Shown here: positions 33,401 through 45,177 of the stretch, in pieces
How the letters are laid out: each line of letters begins with the position of its first letter
How positions within the stretch are numbered: position 1 is the first letter of the stretch
Assembly: GCA_048213135.1 (NCBI GenBank)
Contig: PS015381.1
Location: 4,229-52,425 of the forward strand
DNA length: 48,197 bases
Reading direction: 5' to 3'
From: Reclinomonas americana ATCC 50394
Lineage: Eukaryota > Jakobida > Jakobea > Jakobida
Position numbers and translations under genes: made by a program
The notes under the pieces: generated by a model
What the model was told of the DNA's origin: nothing
The model's database searches: none
What the model saw: the letters and a program-made list of their open reading frames with translations, nothing else

Positions 33401-36400
33401 TGAGCACAGACGAAATGCAAAGCAATGGTCTCCACTGTGTCCGCAGCCAGTGCGTCCACCGTCGGCACCTTGTGCACTCGCTGCATGGTGAGTTCCTGGG
33501 ACGCACGACATACGCAAGGTGAACAAATGACCTACACCAGCGCAAGCACTCAACCACACTCGCACGTACCTGGGCGCCGAGTTTCGTGCACGTCACACGA
33601 TAGAGACGCTCTTCGGCCTCGTCGTCGTGCTTGAGGCTGTCAATGGTGGCAATATGGGGGGCGGCATCGACCCGCGCGGCCCACGACAGCGTCTCCTTGA
33701 CCGAGTTGCTGCCGGAGCGCCATTTGGCCAGCGACGACGACGACAAATCCCACGGTTGCACGCCCTTGACCATCTGCAATAGCAGGTGGTGAGGTGGCAC
33801 CACGAGGCGACAATGGCAGAGACCGAGACGCAACCTGCAAGGTGGCTGTCGCGCCATACGACACGACAATGGTGGTGCTGGGCGGCGAAATCATCTGTGC
33901 GCCACACGTCGTGTCAGAAAACAGCAGCTCGTCAGTATTCCCTCCGGTCGGCGACTCACCTCCAGATCGTAGTACGCGCCAATCAGCGTCTCTGCCGTGA
34001 TATCCAATCCGGCAAGCCGATTGTGATATGTTGCCTGCATGTTTGTGCGGCCGTCGTGATCATCAATCGCTTCACCTCTACCACTCGAAATCCCACGTCA
34101 ACGCACCTCGATGACCGACACTCCAACCTCCTTGGCACGCAGATGCACACAGCTGGCGCGGCAGGCACCATCGGCAGTGGTCGATGCACTCTCTGGCGCG
34201 TCGTACACTGTGGTGTTGTGCACACGCCAGGAGACCTGCAGCAGCGTGGCGTTGTGGAACACACGACCCCTGATCAAAGTTTTTCTCCAGTCAGTGACGA
34301 GAATCACACGACATCAGGCTGCCATAGATGCACACAACTCCTTGTCCTCAAACAGCAACTGCAGGGGGAGATGGTGCGAGACGCCGGCTTCGCGCACACC
34401 ACGCGCGAAAAAGGCGCGCTCTGGCGTGTTGACAATCACCTGCAATGAAGAGCTAAATGCATGCACCAAAAGTTGAAGCTCCGTGGATGATCACACCTGA
34501 ATGCGGTCACGATTGAGCGGATTGGCGGCGTCCGAGACCACGATGAATGTCTCGCCCGTTGTCTGTCGAGCACATGAATGAACAGCAGTGGCGCAACAGA
34601 ATACTAGCTAACACGGATATCCACAAACCAGTCCAGTGATCACACCACGATCCACCGACGCCACCGCCGGGTTCATCGACTCCCAAACATAGGAGCCGCT
34701 CCCGCCCAGAGCCTGGCAGACAGACAAACGGCTAGTCAGTCAATCGCTCCTCTTCCACCCACCACCTCCTGCTTCTCTCACCGTCAGTGTGCGCGAGTGC
34801 AGCAAGTGCGTATCATGCGGCAGCACCAGTTGCTTCTCGCCAGTTGCGGCACTGTCGCCATTGACGACAGCACGATCGCTCCACTGAATCTCCACCGGCG
34901 CATCAATGTGGAGAGTGCTGCGCACGGAAAGCTGATGCTTACGTGCCTACAATACACGGGCGTGTGAGTTTGTGGAACAGTTGGGATTCGCACGGAGAGA
35001 GAGAGGGCTCACCGAGGACGCGTCGAGCAGCGACCACGTCACCACTGTCTCGCCCACTTGGCGCGCCACCACGGTGGCCGACGTGCTTCGCGGATGTGCA
35101 CTGATGCTGCGCAGCGAACGCTCGTCCAACTCGACAGAGAAGACCATGTTCTGCAACCAGAGTGCGACATGAGGACCAGACCGCCAAAGTGATACACAAA
35201 TCGGGAGTCCTCTCACACCTCGGTGATAAACACTTCGTTCTTGTCGCTCATGACGTGCACGCGCAGATCGTACGTCTTGCCAGAAATGAGACGAGACGTG
35301 CTCGCAATCTACCGCAGAGCAAGTGAGTGACTCGTCCGCGCAAGTGGTCACATCGCGACGAGCGCAACATTCAGCAGCAGGTTGCGCATGTAGGCTGGGA
35401 ACTCCTCGTGGAAGTGCGGATGAATGGAGATCTTCAGCGAGGTCGGGTTGACCACGAACACGCGACACTGTGCCTCATTCTGCTCAAGACGTGCATCGCG
35501 AAAAAAAGTCAAGGCACAGACGAGCACAAAGAAGTGAATCGATGACGGGGAGCAGTCAAGTGAGAAAAAGGATATTTGGATCGCGAGCAGACACCATCGC
35601 GTCGCCCGGCTTGCGCGCCGTAAAGTGCCCGATGCTGCTGATGGCGCCGACTGCTGCATCACTGACACTCCACTTGAACTGATTGCGCGGATCCGCAGCC
35701 GACAAAACTGATCAACGGCAGCCGTGAGCACGCACGACGAAACACACGTAAAGGCAAAGATGGGCGACCACTAACCACTCGACGTGCCATCCGTGATAAT
35801 GTGCAACGCAAAGGTGAGCTCGGCCGCCGGCGCGAGGTACAGCGGGCCCGGTGGCACGATCTCGATGTTGTCCACCACCGTCAGCGTGACGCTGGCACTC
35901 AGAGTCTGATCGGCCGCCACCGCCGCCGTCACTTCCACCACTCCCGGCTTGGCACCGCGCACCACAATCTCATCGGAGGTGGATCCCTCGTCCTCCGTGT
36001 GCAGCTGTTCCTCGGAGCCCTTGAGACTGGATTCGTGGATGTTGAGCAGTTGCAACACATCGCCGCTGTGACAGGGGGTGTGAGAAGGCGACGACGACGA
36101 CGCGGAATGCACATGTACATGCATGCAGACCTTGTTCGTCGCTGAGATTCGGAAATGTGTTTGGACACTGTCCACTTGAACGGCAGACCATGCAACGTCG
36201 TGAACGCATTCCCTGCACGCCACCTCGGTCACTGTCGAGTTGGACATCCATCGCCGACTGCACGTGCGCACACACACACCTTCACGATCAAAGCCCTGCA
36301 TCGAAAGCGTCTCCATCTCCGACACAAAGAGGCGTCTCGAAGTGGTCAGCACCTGCAGTCGATGAATCTTCGCCACAAACACCTCACAGCGCAATTGCTT

Positions 36401-37126
36401 GCCGTGAGCTGCAAGAAAAAGGGTGAGACCGGCAGCAGAGAGGAAGGAAAAACAAGACACCACGAAACTCTTGTCGCGGGCCGTGACCACCGCCATGGCG
36501 TCCTTGCTCGTACCACTGTTTGCATACACCTGCACCAATGCAACCATGAGGAACCGTTGCCGGCGAGAGAGAGACAACAACAACAACAACAGAGGCGAAA
36601 CTCGAGCCGACGACATGCATGCTGATCCGACAAGCATGTGAGAGACATACACACAACCTCGCGCACAAACATACACACACACACACCAGTGGCTTCTCCC
36701 TCTGCGCCTGCAGCACCAGCAGCAGCACCAGCAGCAGCCAAGGCAATCGGTTCCACATGCACAGTGGACGGGTCCTGTGAGCGCCACTGGAAGCAGCTAT
36801 CGGGCAAGTACTCGGCGCTGAGCACAAACGACACACGCGAGTCCGGCGGCAACAGCACCGACACCTGTGTGTGCGCGCATTCATTCAGTCATGCAAAATG
36901 CGCGCGCACGCATGTGTGACTGTGTGTGCGCGCATGCATGTGGCTCTCTTCTCTCTCCTCTGTTTACTCGACGTGCATGTGCGCATGCATGCGAGTGTGC
37001 GCGTGTGTGTGAAAGAGAGTGTCTGTGCAAATGACTTGCCTCTGAGATCTTTGCAGCTGGTGCAGCCGCCACTGTCACCACCAGCAGCACGACCAGCAGT
37101 GCGAGCACCGACAGAGGCTGCCGCAT
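27863..37126 (-). CDS. NUP210: Nuclear pore membrane glycoprotein gp210 (NUP210 family)
   Basis: Gp210 is a single-pass integral protein of the pore membrane with a huge lumenal region of Ig-like (BIG2-type) domains. The first exon (37040-37126) encodes the signal peptide MRQPLSVLALLVVLLVVTVA. The next (from 36864) gives SVLLPPDSRVSFVLSAEYLP then CFQWRSQDPSTVHVEPI, matching the family N-terminus (V-L-L-P ... G/S-C-x-x-W-x-S ... V-x-V-x-P). Many short exons with lumenal beta-sandwich sequence follow (for example LAPAAELTFALHIITDG at about 35.8 kb). Near the 3' end, WWQVVLVLVLLYIIYITYLR is the transmembrane helix, followed by a Pro/Ser/Thr-rich tail ending TPRIIRR-stop at 27863. The size implied (about 1,900 residues) fits the family. 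An 87-base gap (30436-30522) lies next to a CA repeat and probably within an intron. I did not resolve every one of the 25 or more exons. The first intron appears to use a GC donor (GCAAGT). Confidence 0.85.
30356..30435. repeat. (CA)n microsatellite in gp210 intron
   Basis: About 35 CA units with a few interruptions, abutting the N run. Confidence 0.96.
30436..30522. other. Assembly gap (87 N)
   Basis: Follows the CA repeat; exon sequence resumes a few bases to its right. Confidence 0.99.
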
Positions 37127-37205
37127 GTTTGCCGCGCGCAAAACACAGTCACGCAAACACACCAAGCGAGCAACAACTGTCTTGTCACACTGTGTCCCGA
37201 GTGCG
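37127..37205. promoter_or_regulatory. 79-bp bidirectional promoter region (gp210 / WD40-pseudokinase)
   Basis: The divergent start codons at 37126 (-) and 37206 (+) are separated by 79 bp. No TATA-like element is visible. Confidence 0.6.
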
Positions 37206-40200
37206 ATGGAGGGTGCGACCGAGGCTGCTGTGGAGGTTGCTGTACTGCGCGGCCATGGCAACACAGTGCGACGGTTTGCGTGAACGCGTGTGTGTGAGCG
37301 AGCGAGCGATGTGTGAGCACGATATTGATCACCACGCGCACATACACAACAGAGTGTTGTATCATCCTCGCGCAAACGAGGTCTTGTCGGCGTCACTAGA
37401 CGGCACGCTGAGAGTTGCGTGCATCATGCGCTCTGTCTCTCTCACTGTGAACGCCGATTGTCATTGTTTATGTCGTAACGATCAACAGCTGTGGGACCCG
37501 AGTGCGTGGGAAGGAGCGGCGACGATGCCTGTGGTGGTGCCGCAGGCGGCTGGTGTGCTGGCCATGCACTCGGATCAGGTGTGGAGCGTGGCGTATCGAC
37601 CGGATGGACGGGAGTTTGTGTCGGCCGGCTGGGATCAAACGCTGCGAGTGTGGCGAGTGCGAGTGCCCACGGCTGCTCCAGCTGCCGCCACACCGCAGCT
37701 GACGCCCAATGAGATGTTGTTTGGGACCTCGGCTGGTGAGTCGTGCGATTGCGCGAGTGTGTGTGTGGGGTGTGAGTTGTCTCTCATGTTGACGCGCAGG
37801 ACCATCGACTGCGGTGCCGTCTTCGGTTCAACCTGCCGGCACTCCGCCCTCGTCGGTTCGGCCGTCTGCGGCCCCGTCGCCGGCTCCTGGAGCGCCACCA
37901 GGAGGTGGCACACCGAGAGCATCTGCCGAGCCACCACAGCCAGCTGCAGTCGCTGACGATGATCGGCCGCCGCACGGTGTGCCGGTGTGTGCGCTGCACT
38001 GTGGGGTGGAGCTGGTGGCCACCATTCAGCAACCGTGTGCAGTGTGGGATGTGGCGTACCATCCTGATGGCTCGCAGTTTGCCTCGGCGTCACACGATCG
38101 GCAAGTGCGTCTGTGGAACGCCGAGACGCGAGAGTGCATCACCACTCTGAAGGGCCACACTCATCAGGTGCGGAGATGGCTGTGATGCGCAACAATTGAT
38201 CTCTTACCTGTGTGTTCAAGGTGATGAGCGTGGCCTACCACCCCACTGGAGCCGTGCTGGCCTCTGTGTCCCTCGACTATTCGGTACGCCTGTGGAATCC
38301 ACGCACGTTTGCCTGCTTGTGCGTGCTGGAGAACGCACACACGGATCAAATCTGGTGTGTGGCGTTCCACCCCGGCGGCCAGCAGTTTGCCACCTCGTCT
38401 CTCGACGGCAGCATCAAGGTTTTGTTCGCCGCCACTTCACGCTGCTGTCGCAGCAGAGCAGTGCACTCACATCGACTTCCTCCCCCTCCCCTTCTTCTCC
38501 TTCGTACTAGGTGTGGGAAGTTGTGGAGCAAATCAGCAAATCGGCCGCCAACAAGCGCAGCTCGCCGACTCCGACGCCGTCTGTGTCGGGACGTGCATCG
38601 GCCACCTCACCGAGTCCAGGTGCCTCACGGGCAGTCACGCCTGCCGGTGCCAAGACACCCGTGACGCCTGGCGTGTCGGGTCGAGGCACGCCAGTGCCCT
38701 CGACGACTTCACCGACGCCCGCGCGCAGTCCGAGTGACGCGCCAATGCCAGAAATCACCGAGCCGCTGCATGTGAACTGCGTGTGCACGCTGCAGGGCCA
38801 CACGGGCGAGGTGTACGGTGTGGCGTACCATCCGTTCGGCACGCACTTGGCGTCGGCGTCGGGTGACGGGCGCGTCAAAGTGTGGGACACTCAGTCGCAG
38901 CGCTGTCTGCTCACCGTGTCGGGACATCAGTCGGAGGTGTGGGACGTGGCGTGGCACCCGCGTGGCCGCCACCTGATAAGCTCGTCGGCAGACCGCACCA
39001 TCCGAGTGTGGGAGTTGCCGTCGGCGGTGCCCACTGGCGCACTCCAACTGCAATGTCTGTCCTCGTCGGACTCCACGCTCACGTTGCAGACGGCGAGCAG
39101 TGCGCGCACTGTCGGGTGTGTTCGCATCGTGGAGATGCTGCAAAATATGTTTGACGGCGCAGAGGATGCCATGGCACCGGTGGAGATGCGCGAGAGCACG
39201 GGAAGGAGAGTACGACGGCGACAACTGAAACGCTCGGCGTATGCGGAGGAGGCGAATTTGGACACGGAGAACGATGCCGACGACGATGACGATTCGTGGG
39301 AGCGTGTTGGCGAGTTGGTCGACACCGCCCCGCTGCTCATCACCAACTTGGCGTGCAGCAGCTGGTACGTGTTCCGCGTGGTGGCGTTGCATCCGGAGAA
39401 GTTGACGCCGCTGGTTATTGGTGAGCGACACGCTTTCAAGACCTCGAGCAAGGTCCTGTCGCGTCTTCGCGTCGAGTGCGAGAGCGCAGTGTCGGGCCCA
39501 GGTGCCACTGGTCTCGAGGTGTGTATTGCTAGTGATGATCTCTGTGCACCGAAGTGGAGTGTGCTCACTTAATGTCAGGGTGTGCATGCCATGGAAGAGG
39601 GCGATCAGTTCGAGGGCGGCAAGGTCGTAATTCCGTTCCTGCTGGAGTGGTTCGACGAGTTGCCTGCGGGGTTTGGCGACCACGCGCAGACGGTGCAGCA
39701 GGTGCAGCGACTCGTGAGCTCCCTGACGGCCTACGCGGGCCCATTGACCACCGAAATGTGTGTGCTGACGGAGCTGCTCAAGCGCGATGTGTGGAAGGCG
39801 CACTCGGTCAACCGGCAAGTGTATCCACGGCTGCGCGAGTTCCAACGACTCCTCGAGCACGTGCCAAAGGTCAAGCAGGCGCTGCAGCAGGCGGAGCGAG
39901 GCGATGTTGCGTTTCCTGCCGGTTATTCTTACTCAACCTGTGCCCACCTATTGACGGCTGCGTGCGTGTGTTCAGGACCTGCGTACGCGTCAGGCACTCC
40001 ACGAAGAATACTTGGCGTCACTGAAGAGGCTGGATGAGTTGTGCACGTTCTTTACCTTTGAGGCGCCGTTCCTGCAGCTGCCGCGGCCGACCGAGTCCCA
40101 CACGCTGGCCACGCAGCTGCTGAATGGACGCCTCGAAGTGAAGCAACAGCTGCTGCGCACGGTGGAAACGCGCATGCTGCGCTCGCTGGAATGGATTGCC

Positions 40201-41898
40201 GAGCGCAACGAGGTGGTCGGCGAAGAGATTGCCGAGTTGGAGAAACAGCTGCGAGCAAAGTGCGATGAGCGTGCCGCACTGATTGAGGTTGCGTGTGTAT
40301 TCAGTCCTCTCACCATTTCTTACTCAATTCTCACCAACTCTCTTTCCTTTCTCAGTTGGAGCGCGAGTATCGCAACAAGGACGTGCGGCAGGAGAGAGAC
40401 ACGATTGTGTTTGAGGAGTGGAGGGCGGCACTGGAGGAATTGCGGCAGACAGCGGACGCTTGCTTCTCCGTTCTCGCCAACGACGTGACGCAAATGCAAA
40501 AGGAGATTACTGTGCACGAGGATCTGGCCGCCAAGTCGCACAAGTCGACGCTGGAGGATTTGTTGAAGACGCTGGAGGTGTGTGTGGATAGCAGCTGGTG
40601 GTGGGTTATGTGCATGCACCATTTAACAAATATCGATGCAGACGGACTCGCGCGTGGCCGAGGCGCGCATGCGTACCTTTGAGAAGAAGATCCAGCGCGA
40701 ACTGGAGCTGCTGGAGGACCTCAAACAAGGCAACATGGCGTTCGAGTTGGCCAAGTCGCAACAGCAGATTGCCGAGTGGAATGCCGAGGGTGTGAAGCTC
40801 GACGAGTACCTCGGCAGCAACGAACAGTACGGCCTGCAAGCGCAACAAAAGCTGGCGTCGGTGGAGGCGGAGCGAGAGGCCATGCAGCGTCTCTTCCGAT
40901 TCCCAGACAAGCTGTGCGACGGACAGTTTACGGACGTGCGCATCATGTATCGCAGTGATCACCGAGTGTTGCTGGGCGCCTACGACACCGTGCGCAAGAA
41001 GCTGGTGTGTTTGCGCTTCTACATGGCGCGTGCTCTGCGCGACGACGAGGCGGCGGTGTTGGAGGAGTTGCGATCGCCGTTTGTTGTGGAGCTGTTGGGT
41101 GAGGTCACGTTGGAGGACGAGTCGTCGGCCGACTACACGGCCATGCATCCGTTCTTGTACGGTCTCGTGTTGCAGCGCGGAGTGGAGAGCCTTGGAGACT
41201 CGCCACCAGCGCCGCTGCAGGTTTGTGCCGCCACCCTGCTCTTACATTCTCACTGTGTGTGCTCACACCATCCGCGCCAGCAACTGTACTATGGACGCAG
41301 TGCGTTGCGTGCGTTGCAGTACTTGCACAACTCGGACGCGGTGCACGGCGACCTCAATGTGCACACGCTTGTCAAGTTCATCGACGACGACTGCAATGTG
41401 TCGCTGCGCTTCGGCAGTCTGTCCGGATCGCGACCAGTGGGCACGGTGCTACCGCGTGGCCGTGGGCGACTCGAGTTTAGTGCGCCGGAGCTGTTGAAGG
41501 CCATCCTCGCCGATGGCGAGCTGAAGGCGGTGCCGAGTCTCGACGTGTGGTCCATTGGTCTCGTGCTATTCGAGGTGTTCTTCTACGGCCAGTCGTTGTA
41601 TCGGCGCTTCTTTGTCGACGACCCCGAGGACCGCAACACGCCGTACGAGGAGCGCGTCAAGACCTGGCTACTCAGCAACACCGATCCGGGCATGCAGCTG
41701 CCGCGTGCAGTCAAAGCTCCAGGGCCCGTGCGGCGCCTAATCGAGGCCGCCTTGCAACGCGACCCGAACAAACGACCGACCGCCGCCGACCTGCAATCGC
41801 AGCCGCTGTGGAGTGTGTTTGGTGCTCGTGAAGCTGCGCTGTTTCATGTCGGCGTGGACTTTGCCAGACCACCACCACGATTGTCGCACCCAACGTGA
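37206..41898 (+). CDS. WD40 propeller - FN3-like - helical/coiled-coil - pseudokinase protein
   Basis: Eleven exons: 37206-37273, 37353-37413, 37489-37735, 37800-38167, 38221-38418, 38511-39518, 39579-39905, 39976-40287, 40356-40577, 40642-41220, 41281-41898. Phases close throughout, giving 1,335 residues. Seven WD repeats (for example VWSVAYRPDGREFVSAGWDQ, VMSVAYHPTGAVLASVSLDY, VWDVAWHPRGRHLISSSADR) make one propeller to about residue 480, with Ser/Pro/Thr-rich inserts after repeats 2 and 5. A segment with FN3 character follows (ITNLACSSWYVFRVVALHPE). Residues about 650-1010 are helical and coiled-coil-like. The C-terminal 310 residues have a kinase fold: VHGDLNVHTLVKF in place of HRDLKxxN, RFG in place of DFG, the VAIK lysine replaced (VCLRF), but normal APE (FSAPELLK), DVWSIG and RDPNKRPTA motifs. 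It is therefore predicted catalytically dead. I know no protein with this domain order. Confidence 0.85.
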
Positions 41899-41955
41899 TG
41901 CGTGTTGTAAAACAAAAACGATAACAGCGATAACAATTTTTAGTTGATGGATTGA
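41899..41955. other. 57-bp tail-to-tail spacer
   Basis: Convergent stop codons are only 57 bp apart, so the 3' UTRs of the two genes must overlap or be very short. An AT-rich stretch (41907-41950) occupies it. Confidence 0.6.
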
Positions 41956-44900
41956 TTAGAGTAGTGATGATGGTGGCGACTGCGTGCGCTCCAGTGGGTC
42001 GAAAAAGTCGGGAACGCTGGCGGCGGTCGGCGGAACCAGTGGTGGAGCCGATTCCTCGACAGCCGCCGAGGAGAACCACGCACTGGCTGGCGGCACTCGC
42101 GGTTGCGGTCGCCAGCGACTTCTCGCTGTTGTCGATCGCGACGCGGCCACAGCAGCAGCTGAAGACGAGGAGGATGGGTCCATTGTGGCGGCGGCGGTCG
42201 TCTCGAGGTCGCTGCTGTGCGTCATTCTGCGGAGCACAACGGAGGGTTGTGAGCGTCATTTGCAAGAACACGTTCATTGTTGCGTGCGCGTTACCTGCCA
42301 GGTCCGGCCCATATTACTTGGCCACGATCGGTCTGCGCACCCGGCCAGCGGTGTGTTACGGTACGTGTCAGCGGTATATGCACGCCGAGACGGCCACCGA
42401 GCGACAAGGCCATCTCAGATGGGTTTTTCGGTGCCGTCACCGCCAGTCGGCCAACGTCGTGCCTACCGAGAATGGTGACGGCGTTGAGTCGATACTCGCG
42501 CGCAATCAGCTTGGTCTCGAGGAAAGTCGGTGCCTTTCTGTACTGCCTGCACGATCCATACAGGAAGATGACGAAAGGAAGAAGCGAGAGAGCACGAGCA
42601 GCAGTGTCCCTCACCGCTCCTTGGATCGACAGAACGGCAACATGGGCAGGATAACAACAGCCACAATCGACGTCATGTACAGCGCCAGGAGGAGCGGAGG
42701 GATCCAGGAATGCGAACGTGGACCGCCCCAGAACTGTGACACTGAGATTTGAGTGCAGGGAAAGGGGCTGGTGAGGAGCAGCGCAGAGTGCGGACGCAAC
42801 GCGGCCGCTGACGGTGGTATCCGTCACCAGGAAGATGTTCATGATAAATGCCGACAACAACGCCACATCAATAGCCGTCACAAAGCACACTAGATACGCC
42901 AAGTCGGAGAACTGGTGCGAGGGATAAAGTCAGAGAGCGTGCGCACACAAAAAATGTTATCAATGGGAGAGGGCGGACACAACTCGGAGAAAGTGTTTCG
43001 AGGTCAACTTGCGGAAGCACAGACGCACGAGAGCCACAAATGGCAGAATGAGAACATTGAGGCGCGAACGCATCAATTGCGGCAAGCGGCGATAGAACAT
43101 CTGCGCCGTGCGAATGTGAGCAAAGAGACGACCCGGTGCGGGCACTTTCGTTCACACACGCACCACACGGACAGTCGGCACCTCAAAGTTGGCCAACGTG
43201 TACTCGCCGTCCCATCGAATGCCAAACGTGACGTTCCGGTAGTTCTCTCGCGGCGTGTACTGCCCAGAGAATTGCAGCGTTTGCACATTGGTGCCATTCA
43301 CGTCCGCTGCAGGGGCGCCGGTCAGCGACGACGCGCAGCTGGACAAGAGCGACAAGCAGGAGACCTTCAACAAAACGCGCCACTATCGCAAACTTCATCA
43401 ACGACGACATGGTCGTGCGATCGCGCAGACTGAACCAGCCACGAGTGCTGGTGTTCTCGCGTCCACTCACTAGCAGCTTGAACGCATACGTGACATTGGC
43501 CTGCGCGCGGACGCAACGTTGATACGAAGAGAATGAAGACAAAGCAGACGCGCTGCGGAGAACAGGGTACCCGACCTGCAGGTCCACATGATCCGACTGA
43601 AAGTAGTAGTAGCTGACGTAGTTGACGTGCATGCGACGGGCCAACCACATGGCCGCGAAGAGCCAGCTGAAGAAGACCAGCGCCAGCAGAACGAACCCGT
43701 AGGTCCACAGCCGGGCCAACCACACCAGCAGATCGGGATCCGTCATGATCTGCAGTCGGGGAAAGGAAAGAGGCAGATTCGCAGTTGAAAAGGAGCCCGT
43801 GACCTCACCTCATCTCTCTCTCTCTTCCTCCCACTCACTCACCATCCAGTCAATGGTAAACGCGCAGTGTACCGCCAGCGGGCTGTACAGCTGCACGCCG
43901 TCGCAACTGGTACTGCTGGCCACAAACACACTCTGCGCGCAGCCGGACTGTGAAAGAGGGCGCACGTAGTGCGCCGCATCGACACAGGAGGTGGTCGGCA
44001 GAAACTCAAACTGCTGCTGTGCGGCTGTCTGCTGGATGGTGGCGGCAAACAGATCACAATTGCCGACATTGCGGCACGGCTGCTGGTCCACGCTGCTGCC
44101 GCCAAAGTCGACAACGTCGAGCACCACAAACATCTGCAACCCCCGCAGCGATCAACGACTGGTGCACGCAGTGCGACGAAGCAACGAAGCAACGAAACTG
44201 CAGGCAACTCGCCACTTGGACCAAGAGCGAGACGGATCGGGACCGTCAACGTGGTCTGCATTCGATCGACGGGGCCGACCCAGTCCGACTGCAGCTGCCG
44301 AGGGTCCGGCAGAAAGTCCACAAACTCCAGCGCCATCAGCTGCAGTCGCTTGCAAGGTGCCTGCTCGCCGACCTCCACCGGCTGTGTCGCCATTCGTGAG
44401 GAACAGGCCCTCCGCTGCGCCAAGACAAGCACGCAACTCGATACGAGAAGCCCGACGGACACGTTCCATCCACATATAACGTGGTCGCGAGCGCCACACG
44501 CAGCGCCAAGGTATCCGTATACACCGCCTCCGACAGATCCATCAACGACGCCACTCGCATCGTCAACAGAAAGTACTCTCGTGTCTCCGGAAACGCAATC
44601 GTCTGCCCGCTGGCATACGGCTAAAACAACCAAAGCGATATAAGCCATACACTTGAGTCAGTGATCACCAGCAATGAGAATACAAACCTGACTCGGACCC
44701 GACAGCGACCAGAACGGGATGAGAAAGTATGGAACTCCCAGTACCATGGCTGCCACGCCCAGCACCACCAGCAGCACAAACACCAGCTTGCTTCCGTCCT
44801 CCACGCACGAGCAACACTTGCGACTCCACGCGGACTTCTCACCTCTCTCATCGCCACCGACATTGTCGTCTGTGTCATCAGTGAACAGCAAGAGTGGCTG

Positions 44901-44996
44901 CTGCTGCTGCTGTGACTGTGACTGTGACTGCGAGAAGTCGTCGCCACCTTGGCGCATGTGCAACAAGTGATTTGTGAGTGAGTGGATCTCGTTCAA
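41956..44996 (-). CDS. Multi-pass membrane protein of unknown family
   Basis: Exons resolved on the minus strand: 44688-44996, 44438-44620, 44199-44381, 43843-44133, 43576-43749, 43394-43500, 43164-43338 (phases close), then further exons to a stop at 41956. The N-terminus is hydrophilic with a Gln/Ser run (residues about 20-33). Hydrophobic segments: KLVFVLLVVLGVAAMVLGVP, TYGFVLLALVFFSWLFAAMW, LNVLILPFVAL, LAYLVCFVTAIDVALLSAF and PPLLLALYMTSIVAVVILPM. Between the first two is a Cys-containing, probably lumenal domain of about 300 residues (PCRNVGNCDLFAATIQ; TTSCVDAAHYV). Between the second and third lies a beta-rich segment (QYTPRENYRNVTFGIRWDG) with N-glycosylation-type sites. The C-terminal tail is Ser/Pro/Ala-rich (SVPDFFDPLERTQSPPSSLL). 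I do not recognise the family. Intron boundaries between 41956 and 43100 are only partly resolved. Confidence 0.68.
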
Positions 44997-45041
44997 CGAA
45001 CGGACTCTTGTCTAGTCTGCGTGAGTCGTGTGTGAGGGGAG
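44997..45041. promoter_or_regulatory. 45-bp bidirectional promoter region (membrane protein / syntaxin)
   Basis: The closest of three head-to-head pairs in this window: start codons at 44996 (-) and 45042 (+). Core promoter elements must lie within one or both transcribed leaders. Confidence 0.6.
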
Positions 45042-45145
45042 ATGGCTGCTCCGACGGCCAACGGCACTGACCCGTTCTATGTGGTGCAAGAGTTGCGTGT
45101 GTGTCTCTCGCTGAGTGTGTGACGTGTGTCTCTCACTCTCTTGTT

Positions 45146-45177
<32 letters not shown>

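Noticed and set aside
44415-44437. A 23-nt intron in the multi-pass membrane protein gene
   Set aside because: An acceptor 33 nt further on (GACACAG) gives a 56-nt intron in the same phase, which fits the other introns.
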